Shown here: positions 15,572 through 22,581 of the stretch, piece by piece
Layout of the letters: each line of letters starts with the position of its first letter
How positions within the stretch are numbered: the stretch's first letter is position 1
DNA from: a virus
DNA: 22,581 bases
IMG/VR virus record: IMGVR_UViG_3300009605_000163
Coordinates: 1 to 22,581 of that record
Strand: one strand, 5' to 3'
Program-made: the position numbers and the translations under genes
The notes under the pieces: model-generated
Told to the model about the DNA's origin: nothing
The model's input: the letters and a program-made list of their open reading frames with translations, nothing else
The model's database searches: none

Positions 15572-18500
15572 CTAAAACGAAAATGCATCTTTCAGCTTCT
15601 TCGCTACTTTCGCCGCGGCAGCCGCGATTTGCTCCGCATCGGCGTCTGCGAGCGGTGGCAAAGGAGGCGGCCATGGAGGCGGCAATGGAGGCGGCAAAGG
15701 AGGCGGCAAGGGTTCAGGCTCGGGTTGATATTCGCCCTTATCATAATATTCTTCAAGATTGTGACTATGCGCGCCTATTCCAGCGCTACTGGCATCTACC
15801 ACATTATAATTTGTAATATTATGATAATGAAATATATATTCGTTGTTAGGAGAATATGCATTTATTGCAACACCATTTCCATTACGATCAATAATAAATT
15901 GATGTGTATGTTTTCCTTTCTCAGTCTTGATGCCATCAGAATCTAAAACCTGTGCACCATCACATGAAGTTACACCAAGACTATAATCAGCCTCATCATA
16001 TAAAGTTGTAAATGTGTTATTAAACACGTTACTAGTGTTGGCGAACAAGTCATCTATGCTGTCTATATCTTTTATAACTTTTCCTCCACCAATCGCTTGA
16101 TCAAAAGTTAAAAAATTATAAAAAGCAAAAAGCATTGCATAATTATGCCTGGGTACAATATTTTCAAATATAAGTTTATATTCACTACTATCTATCAGTT
16201 TCTTCTTTAGGTCGGAAAATTGGGTAGAGCGCTCGTCATAATATGGAAGGTCACCGGTGTTGAGAGTAGGATAAAGAAGCAGCCTCTCCGTGCTCGGCGC
16301 GTTCCCGGCTTGCCCCTGCTTGAGCGCCGCCCACTCGGCATCGTAGCGCTCGTAGAATTCCTCTTCGGTTTCTACTTGGTTCCACCGGACGCGGTCTATG
16401 AGTTCCGCGGGTTCTTCCACTTGCAGAATTGGAAGAATAGCGACATCGGCACCAGGTGGCGGAGTTTTGTCCCCGAAACTTCCAAAGTCTTCATATGTTG
16501 CATAGCCCGGAATTTCTCTTATACTAAATGATTTAAACATTTTATTTTTTAAAAATCTTCCATCATGCGCATGCGGTGGGTAAGCACCATGTTCATCACG
16601 CATTCTGTCAAACTGATCATGAATTTTATCTGCAAAGCCTTCAAGAGACATTCCAACTTGTTTCTCAAGGTCGGACATACTATCTTTCTCTCCTGGTTTG
16701 AGATATTTTCCGGACGGGAGAACATAAGAAAGTCTTAATCCAAATTGAATAGCATCAAAATAATCATGGACATTCGGGGGTGATCCGCCCAACGGGGTGA
16801 ACAGCTCCGGAACATGTTTGAAAATGATTGGCCAATCTTTAACAGAAATATATGTGGACTTGGTGCCTGGGACTCCTTTCCACTCAACTGGCATCTTATT
16901 ATTAAATGTTTCTGTGTCAAGACCTTTGGGAAGATGTCCGATGCTTTTGAACAACACTCTTACATATTTTTCCAAAATAAAAGCGCCCGTGCCGGGGGCA
17001 ATAGAGGCCCCTGGTGGCGGAGTGCTCCGGTTGGCTTCGAAGTTCATGGTCCACCCTCCGGATGGGGGTTTGATGTTGGAGGTGGCATTTGAAGGCGTAC
17101 TGTCGACGAGGGATTTGGCAATTGCCAGTCCCATCTCCGCCGTGGTGTCTGAAGCAAATGATACAAAGCGGTTGTTACTATAGGTCCTAGATATAGCATC
17201 GCTTATATGTTGTGGTTGTAAGAGCGACCAATCTTCCTCTTTTATTGTAAAATCTACGTCTTCGCAGTTGACCTTTTTTCCACCGTGAATAGATGTGCAC
17301 CTCTCATTCTGATAGACTGTCGATGTCATGGTCTCGCGAGGAGAAAAAACAACAACATCATAATGTCTAGGGAGTTGTTCGACTTCATCCGAATGTTGGT
17401 GTTCGAAGGTAAACATATCGTCGCCTCCGGGATGAGCGTAAATGTTGTCTGGCTTAAACAATCCATTGTATCCGGTGAATACCGAATATGAAGGCAGGTC
17501 ATAAATTGGAAAATTCTCTAAATTTAGTTGTTGAATACCTGTTATATCTTGATATGTATCACTCAATTCTCTCGTAACGTCGCGAAACAATTGTTTTCTA
17601 AACTGTTCCGGGTCTGGCCATAAATTAATTTTTTTAAAAACATCTTTATATTCGAAAGATTTACTTATATAATCGTAAATGACGGGATTTGCAAACATAT
17701 CACTTACTTTAAAAATCGACGAAGCATAAAACATTCTAAGCATATTTTTAACTATATCAAATTTCATATATGCTCTAGCTATCCCTGCGGACGGAGCCAA
17801 AAATAAGGCGTTTTGTAAAAACGGCATTGTACTTTGTTCCTCGTTCAAGTCAACCGCATCCAACGCTTCTACATGTTGGTTAATCGCTACTTTTAATAAA
17901 CCTCTGCCTGGATTAGGAGGATCCGCATTAAGATCTGGAGCTTCTCCGACATCAAAAAGCCCTTCTAAATTTAATTCTCCTTCTGTAGCCAGAGTTACTA
18001 AATCTGATAACTGTGTATCAATCATATTTTTTGCGGCATCAACAAAAGATCTTAAATCTTTTTGCATAAGATTTACATAAAATAAATCTGGTCTCTGCTC
18101 AGCATGCTTCCCAGAATGTAATATTTTATACAACATATCTTTAATCCTATTGTCAGAGAGCGTGAATTCTTTATGAGTGTCGTTATATTGAGCTTGGCCG
18201 TCGCCCCCGATTTGCATTTCGTAGTGGGGTTTGATGTGATCTGAGCCGGGGATGCCGGCGCCGGAATCGTCTTGTTCATAGTAGACCCCCTCCGCTCTCT
18301 CACTATAATTTTCGTCAATTAATTTTTTAATAGCTAAATAAATCATGCTTATTTCTGGTTCAGCAGGGACTGTATGAATATCGGCAACAATGTCCAAATC
18401 ATTAAAGTACGACGGGAGGACAGAAGATGTAGAGGCAGAGTATAAAGTTTCGCCGCCGACGCTAACATTAAAATGATATGGAATTGAGTTTTTTCCCTCA

Positions 18501-21259
18501 ACTTGGGTTATCTTCCCCACCTCCAAATTCGCTAAGTATTCAATATCATTTCCGTGTATATCTTTAGCAGACTTTTTAAGAGAATATGCCACATTATTAT
18601 TTGGCAGCATATGTATCCCAACATTAAGATTACTAAACATAGATGCTCCAGTTGCATTTTCGTCAGAGCCAACTGGGTTTTCCATTTCGTTAATCAAAAA
18701 CAAAAACTGCTGCATATCAGAATTAAAAGAAACTTGCATAGCGTCGAACATTGACTTAATTGCCGTTTCCGCAGGTTTTTTAAGCTGCTCAACGAGAAAA
18801 GTTGTATCAATAGTTGGCGTGGGCGCGAAGAATGCGTCAAACAATTCATTCAATTTTAGTTTCTTTTGTGCTTTATTAAGCTTAACTTGTTCATGAACAG
18901 TCTTTTCTGGTATCCCGAGTCCAGAAAGAGATACCATTAAAGGGCCTTCATCAAATCCTTTTGCTTCGCACAAATCTACAATAGAAGGCTTTTCTTCTGG
19001 AATTTCTTCGCAAGCCTCTGTATTTAAATTTGATGCAATTGAAACAAAAAATGAAGATATTTTTGAATTAGTTGATAATCCTTTCGAAAGCTGTGGATAG
19101 CTAAACTTTATAAACTTTTTTACTGCATTTAAGACAGTTTGTGGCGCGGTGCCGACTAATAAAGAACAATATTCTGGTTTAGTTAGCATATTAGACACAT
19201 TAGATAAAAATTCATTTATATCTACAGGTGGAAGTTGTCCTCCACCCGGTGGAGCCGCGTCTTCAGAAGTTAATGACCCCAAATTTCGATTCATATTATC
19301 TTGGGCGGCGATGGATGTTGGTTCTGGGCTGAACGTACCAAAAGATTTAGAGTCGTCGCCGCCTTCTTGATCATAACAACTTTCAATGAGGTACGCTAAA
19401 CTATGGCGAAGTGGAGCTACAACAAGCTCTTCTAAGGCCTCCATCATCTGTTTGTCAATTTCTTCTTTTACATTTTTTAACAAAAAATCTAATCCAGGAA
19501 TGTCATCGCGGATATTCCAACCGGTATCACATCTTTGAAACGGGGGAATATCGTCGTTGGGAGACCTATAATCTGTAGAAATACTAGGAGGTAATGCGCC
19601 GGCTTGGATTGCTCGAACAATTAACATCATTGCTCCGAATCCTCCAGCTACAATGGCTCGACACAAAAGCTTTTTTGCAGACAATGTCATAAAATCTTGC
19701 GATATCATCTCGTCGACTACTTCAACCCGGGTTGGTTTGCCTTCTTTAGTTTTTTTAGCTAAGAACGCTCGAGTTTCATTAATAAGAAGCACGCTATCGA
19801 CTTCAAGAAATTCGGGCCCAAAATATACAGGATCTTTTCCTTCAAGAAAGTTCAAAAGACTTTCAAGTTCTCCATCGGTAAATATTTTTTTTAGCAGAGC
19901 ATCACAAGCCGCGGACTCGATGTCATCAAGAGAAACATCCGCCCCTAAACACGCTAAAGCTTCCGAAACTACAGTAGGAAAGTCAGCCCTGTTCAGAACG
20001 TAATCATATGCATCTTTTATCCCTCTAATTTTTTTTGGCTTGTCTGGTAGATTAGCAAAAACTTCATCACCTACAAAATCAGAAGCTTTTTTGTTTCGAC
20101 GGTGAATGGCTTTTCTGAAAACATCCTCTCTAAGAATTCTGTTTTCTTCTTCTACTTCATCAGCTGTTTTTGCTTTTTTGTTATCTTTGGCTAATTGTTC
20201 AAGTTTTTCAGCCGGAGGGGTTGCCGGCAGTACGAAAATCTTTTCTGGTCTAGGCAAAACATATTTATCAACAAAATCTGTTAAAGACATTTTTGATTCC
20301 GGAGGCGGAGTTGCACCGCATCTTTCAAAGGCGCCGGTGATGCCGGGCTCATTACTAATCAAATCCATTTGTGCTATAATCCAATTTGTCCTAGGATCCA
20401 ACAAATCATCATCTTTAAAGAGGCCCGGGGATGTAGTAGCTTTTTTAAGCCTAACCAATTGTATTAAGTCTGGATTATATATAATAGTTCCGTTTGGTGT
20501 TTTTTCTGGAGGAAATCTAACAACTTTTGCCACATATAAAATAGAAGGAGGCGACATAGTGAGAGCCGCATTTCCTGTGGGTGGCTGTCCCAACGGAGGA
20601 CCACCACTATTAAATCTTATTTGTATACCATCGGTTGACTTTACTTCGTTAACCTCTAAAAATTTTAAAAATTTATCCCAAAACTCTCTTAGTTTTCTAG
20701 CCTCTTCTTTAAAACTAAAATCAAAATAACCTCGTTCCCAAGGCCCACTATATACAAATTTCTCCGCAGCATATTGATCTTCATATTCTTCCATAGCTAA
20801 AGCAATTGTTTCAAGCTTTTTATAAAAATCATTTACTTTCTCTGCTGTTACCTGAACACCAGTTTTTTCAGTTGCACTAATTGGGCTGGGTGCAATATCT
20901 ACCATTGCGTTAATGTAGCTTTCTCTTGTTTCAACAAGATACAAAACGTGTATAGTTTCACCAGAAACGTCATACTGTCTTGGTAAAATATAAGGTCCTC
21001 CTATTACTTCAAATTGTCCCTTATGTAACACACTCGTGGTGTTGATTGGTACTTTGTTATAATGAGATTCTATAAGATTTATTCCAGACAAGAGGGCCGC
21101 TTCCTTCTCGGCGGTCCCGGGGGGACCAGGCTGCATCTCTACTTCCACGGTAACTTGTATCACGTTATTTGAGGTTGGCTTACCTTCTATAGTAGTTGAT
21201 TGCTTTATCACATAAGGATCACCTACTGGTTCTTCTACCCAATTTACTGTAACTGCCAT
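15572..21259 (-). CDS. Giant (1895 aa) tail/baseplate protein of unknown fold, His-x-His and Pro-rich C-terminus
   Basis: I do not recognise a catalytic or named domain. It starts MAVTVNWVEEPVGDPYVIKQ with AAGGAA 8 nt upstream, the site overlapping the TAA of the preceding gene. Visible features are: helical, charged segments (about 125-225, 340-400, 640-670); a hydrophobic glycine-containing helix near 535-560 (AIVAGGFGAMMLIVRAIQAG); scattered Pro-rich loops (ATPPPES, APPGGGQLPP, TPPPGAS, TPPPGAD); and His-x-His pairs near 1560 (HAH), 1780 (HTH), 1808 (HYH) and 1832 (HSH). From about 1842 it has PEPEP, then four LPPP/WPPP units, and finally an Ala/Lys helix ending DAFSF. GC-rich patches near residues 987-1022 and 1600-1674 contrast with AT-rich surroundings. 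Its position between the 331-aa protein and gp25 suggests a baseplate or tail-hub part. A tape measure is less likely because there is no long regular helical repeat. Confidence 0.75.
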   Translation of the reverse strand: MAVTVNWVEEPVGDPYVIKQSTTIEGKPTSNNVIQVTVEVEMQPGPPGTAEKEAALLSGINLIESHYNKVPINTTSVLHKGQFEVIGGPYILPRQYDVSGETIHVLYLVETRESYINAMVDIAPSPISATEKTGVQVTAEKVNDFYKKLETIALAMEEYEDQYAAEKFVYSGPWERGYFDFSFKEEARKLREFWDKFLKFLEVNEVKSTDGIQIRFNSGGPPLGQPPTGNAALTMSPPSILYVAKVVRFPPEKTPNGTIIYNPDLIQLVRLKKATTSPGLFKDDDLLDPRTNWIIAQMDLISNEPGITGAFERCGATPPPESKMSLTDFVDKYVLPRPEKIFVLPATPPAEKLEQLAKDNKKAKTADEVEEENRILREDVFRKAIHRRNKKASDFVGDEVFANLPDKPKKIRGIKDAYDYVLNRADFPTVVSEALACLGADVSLDDIESAACDALLKKIFTDGELESLLNFLEGKDPVYFGPEFLEVDSVLLINETRAFLAKKTKEGKPTRVEVVDEMISQDFMTLSAKKLLCRAIVAGGFGAMMLIVRAIQAGALPPSISTDYRSPNDDIPPFQRCDTGWNIRDDIPGLDFLLKNVKEEIDKQMMEALEELVVAPLRHSLAYLIESCYDQEGGDDSKSFGTFSPEPTSIAAQDNMNRNLGSLTSEDAAPPGGGQLPPVDINEFLSNVSNMLTKPEYCSLLVGTAPQTVLNAVKKFIKFSYPQLSKGLSTNSKISSFFVSIASNLNTEACEEIPEEKPSIVDLCEAKGFDEGPLMVSLSGLGIPEKTVHEQVKLNKAQKKLKLNELFDAFFAPTPTIDTTFLVEQLKKPAETAIKSMFDAMQVSFNSDMQQFLFLINEMENPVGSDENATGASMFSNLNVGIHMLPNNNVAYSLKKSAKDIHGNDIEYLANLEVGKITQVEGKNSIPYHFNVSVGGETLYSASTSSVLPSYFNDLDIVADIHTVPAEPEISMIYLAIKKLIDENYSERAEGVYYEQDDSGAGIPGSDHIKPHYEMQIGGDGQAQYNDTHKEFTLSDNRIKDMLYKILHSGKHAEQRPDLFYVNLMQKDLRSFVDAAKNMIDTQLSDLVTLATEGELNLEGLFDVGEAPDLNADPPNPGRGLLKVAINQHVEALDAVDLNEEQSTMPFLQNALFLAPSAGIARAYMKFDIVKNMLRMFYASSIFKVSDMFANPVIYDYISKSFEYKDVFKKINLWPDPEQFRKQLFRDVTRELSDTYQDITGIQQLNLENFPIYDLPSYSVFTGYNGLFKPDNIYAHPGGDDMFTFEHQHSDEVEQLPRHYDVVVFSPRETMTSTVYQNERCTSIHGGKKVNCEDVDFTIKEEDWSLLQPQHISDAISRTYSNNRFVSFASDTTAEMGLAIAKSLVDSTPSNATSNIKPPSGGWTMNFEANRSTPPPGASIAPGTGAFILEKYVRVLFKSIGHLPKGLDTETFNNKMPVEWKGVPGTKSTYISVKDWPIIFKHVPELFTPLGGSPPNVHDYFDAIQFGLRLSYVLPSGKYLKPGEKDSMSDLEKQVGMSLEGFADKIHDQFDRMRDEHGAYPPHAHDGRFLKNKMFKSFSIREIPGYATYEDFGSFGDKTPPPGADVAILPILQVEEPAELIDRVRWNQVETEEEFYERYDAEWAALKQGQAGNAPSTERLLLYPTLNTGDLPYYDERSTQFSDLKKKLIDSSEYKLIFENIVPRHNYAMLFAFYNFLTFDQAIGGGKVIKDIDSIDDLFANTSNVFNNTFTTLYDEADYSLGVTSCDGAQVLDSDGIKTEKGKHTHQFIIDRNGNGVAINAYSPNNEYIFHYHNITNYNVVDASSAGIGAHSHNLEEYYDKGEYQPEPEPLPPPLPPPLPPPWPPPLPPLADADAEQIAAAAAKVAKKLKDAFSF
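15660..15707 (-). repeat. Four 12-bp tandem repeats encoding (L/W)PPP units
   Basis: On the plus strand four 12-bp units occur in a row: aaaggaggcggc, catggaggcggc, aatggaggcggc and aaaggaggcggc. They differ only in the first three bases. In the minus-strand frame each unit encodes three prolines plus Leu or Trp, forming the polyproline linker of the 1895-aa protein. A perfect 12-bp period that keeps the frame suggests slippage or unequal recombination, so copy number may vary between relatives. Confidence 0.9.
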
Positions 21260-21271
21260 TTATATAATTCC

Positions 21272-22267
21272 TTAATTCGTATTATTGTGTCTACTAAGTA
21301 TATATGTTTCACTTGCTGGATTTCTTAAATAATTGAAAGTGAAAGAAACCAAATTTGCAAATAACAACGCGGCGCCAGGTATCGAATTCCCTCCAAACTT
21401 TGTAATAGCAGAAGTTGCCGCGGCGACGACTTCAGCATTTACTAACGTTACTCCACCAGCAGTTGTTCCAGATATGGGGCCTCCGGAGGCAGAACCGCCC
21501 GTGACAGCCGACGGGGGTATGCCATGCACATGATTTTGAAGGGCCACATTAAGGGCTAGCTGTGAAGTTACAACTCCTTGTACAACTTCTGTTAAATCTT
21601 GAATATAGCCTATAATTTTGTCTAAAGCTTCAACCATATTGTCGCCTTTGACGAACGGCTGCAGACCTACATCATTGTTGCCGGCAATTAAATCAATGCC
21701 GGTAATGGTTTTAATTCTTCCGCCTTGAGAATTTAATCTATCGGTGGTTGTAATTAATTTTATACCTTCGCGAGATATTACTCTAATTCCATCAGCTTTT
21801 AAAGCAATTGCTGATCTGGCTTTGGATTTTCCAACTCTCCCTCTAGCTAGACCAAAATTTTTATCAACGTCCGTCTTCTGACTTATATAAATTCTAGCCG
21901 CATCAATTTTTAAATCCGGCTCTACCAATAATTTTTCACCTGCAGAATTTACTTGTTTAGGGTAGGCGCCCATCCGTCCGACAACAATGTCGATTGCCGC
22001 GGCTTGAGTGTCTCCGGGGCCGCCGTATCCACTAAATCTGTTTCCGGGACGATCTCTACCGAGGACAATAAACGCACCATTTTTATTTGACCATACCTCT
22101 TCAGATTCTGTTTGCAAATACGTTGGAACAGGTTCAAGCAAATAACTTCCACCAATTCCGTTATTATAACGAACCTTGGATTCTTCAGATAGTTGATTTA
22201 TTCGAGTTACTGTTTCCGGATGGAGGCCATCCGTATCTATCGCTTTTTTTTCGTTTGGGTTTGGCAT
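21272..22267 (-). CDS. Probable baseplate/spike-associated structural protein (331 aa)
   Basis: The ATG at 22265-22267 overlaps the upstream TAA by one base (TAATG); AAGG lies 12 nt upstream. Residues about 60-110 (GAFIVLGRDRPGN, GGPGDTQAAAIDIVVGRMGA) are followed by DLKIDAARIYISQKTDVDKNF near 120 and then a run of short strands, SAIALKADGIRVISREGIKL, ITTTD, GIDLIAGNND (about 150-200). That rhythm of alternating K/G and I/V strands resembles gp5 / gpV spike beta-repeats. VKGDNMVEALDKIIGYIQDL (about 208-228) is helical and is followed by NHVHG. I recall similar proteins in marine myoviruses only as virion structural proteins. The C-terminal part is Ala/Gly/Ser-rich. The position upstream of gp25-gp6 fits a hub or spike role, but that is an inference. 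Confidence 0.7.
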   Translation of the reverse strand: MPNPNEKKAIDTDGLHPETVTRINQLSEESKVRYNNGIGGSYLLEPVPTYLQTESEEVWSNKNGAFIVLGRDRPGNRFSGYGGPGDTQAAAIDIVVGRMGAYPKQVNSAGEKLLVEPDLKIDAARIYISQKTDVDKNFGLARGRVGKSKARSAIALKADGIRVISREGIKLITTTDRLNSQGGRIKTITGIDLIAGNNDVGLQPFVKGDNMVEALDKIIGYIQDLTEVVQGVVTSQLALNVALQNHVHGIPPSAVTGGSASGGPISGTTAGGVTLVNAEVVAAATSAITKFGGNSIPGAALLFANLVSFTFNYLRNPASETYILSRHNNTN

Positions 22268-22581
22268 TATGTTTTATCGCCTTTGCTGGGTGCCTGAGCC
22301 ACCATTTGTGCTGAAGGTTTCAGCCTATTTTTAAACATCTTGGCCCATTTTATGGCACTAGGCTGGGCTCTTTTTTTATGCCAAACCCATTTTGTGGACC
22401 AATATCTTATTGAACTAATCGTTGGGTATTCAAGAGATGCTAGAGCTGCAAGCTCCAATCCTTTAATGGCCTGAGCTAATCCTGCTTCAGTTCCATCACC
22501 TGGGCCGGGCCCAATGTCGTCCAATTGACCATCGAGTGGCCAGTGTTGACTATAATTGGCTAAAATTACTCCATCCATATC
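22267..22581 (-). CDS. C-terminal part of an unidentified protein (runs off right edge)
   Basis: This 104-codon open frame enters from the right edge and stops at TAA (22267-22269). The first codon inside the window is GAT; the ATG at 22576-22578 is probably internal, because the frame stays open to the edge and no Shine-Dalgarno can be seen. The visible part has an acidic Gly/Pro-rich loop (DIGPGPGDGTEAG), a helix (LAQAIKGLELAALASLEYP) and a basic, Trp-rich C-terminal segment (RYWSTKWVWHKKR, KWAKMFKNRLKPS). I do not recognise the family. The one-base overlap with the 331-aa gene places it in the same late structural operon. Confidence 0.65.
   Translation of the reverse strand, partial: DMDGVILANYSQHWPLDGQLDDIGPGPGDGTEAGLAQAIKGLELAALASLEYPTISSIRYWSTKWVWHKKRAQPSAIKWAKMFKNRLKPSAQMVAQAPSKGDKT

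Noticed and set aside
15660-15707. CRISPR-like or regulatory direct repeats
   Set aside because: The units are 12 bp with no spacers and stay in frame inside a coding region, where they encode a polyproline linker.
20106-20729. A 207-codon plus-strand open frame, with similar shorter ones at 15560-15946, 7607-7996 and 16797-17183
   Set aside because: They lie wholly or almost wholly opposite well-supported minus-strand genes, have no consistent ribosome binding site and give low-complexity Ser/Arg/Phe-rich translations typical of antisense frames.
22576-22578. ATG as the true start of the right-edge gene
   Set aside because: The frame is open to the window edge, only one codon precedes this ATG and no upstream ribosome binding site can be examined, so a partial gene is safer.

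Overview
The window is a block of virion structural genes from a contractile-tailed (myovirus-type) bacteriophage. All seven genes lie on the minus strand and are packed almost end to end. Two genes are recognised firmly: a GPW/gp25-family baseplate wedge protein (15011-15394) and a T4 gp6 / baseplate J-like wedge protein (13185-14978). Their adjacency in the order gp25 then gp6 matches T4-related phages. The DNA is mostly AT-rich with A/T-ending codons, and from memory the protein style resembles uncultured marine T4-related phages. That ecological assignment is an inference: no host marker, tRNA, integrase or metabolic gene is present.

In transcription order (right to left): the C-terminal end of an unidentified protein (22267-22581, open at the right edge); a 331-aa probable baseplate or spike-associated protein (21272-22267); a 1895-aa giant structural protein of unknown fold with a His-x-His-rich, Pro-rich C-terminus (15572-21259); a 177-nt non-coding gap with a hairpin; the gp25-like protein; the gp6-like protein; a 525-aa DNRLRE-like beta-rich protein (11608-13185); a 3620-aa giant protein (743-11605); and the N-terminal 236 codons of a further structural protein (1-708, open at the left edge).

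The 3620-aa protein sits where T4 has gp7, directly after gp25, gp6 and one extra gene. It carries two concanavalin A/laminin-G-like domains that flank a helical segment with a KGT..A..N..RCFG signature reminiscent of P2 gpI / T4 gp7-type wedge proteins. A reasonable model is that gp25, gp6 and this protein form the baseplate wedge, with the lectin-like modules and the DNRLRE-like protein on the periphery facing the host. The 331-aa and 1895-aa proteins would be other baseplate or tail parts.

Neighbouring genes are often coupled: TAATG overlaps occur at 22267 and 13185, and gaps of 2 and 12 nt occur at 11606 and 21260. Only three junctions have longer spacers. Each of these carries a TATTTAT-type element 18-22 nt before the start codon, the reverse complement of the T4 late-promoter octamer. 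The most notable non-routine features are compact GC-rich islands inside the two giant genes, one of which is a discrete inserted domain, and the His-x-His / polyproline tail of the 1895-aa protein.
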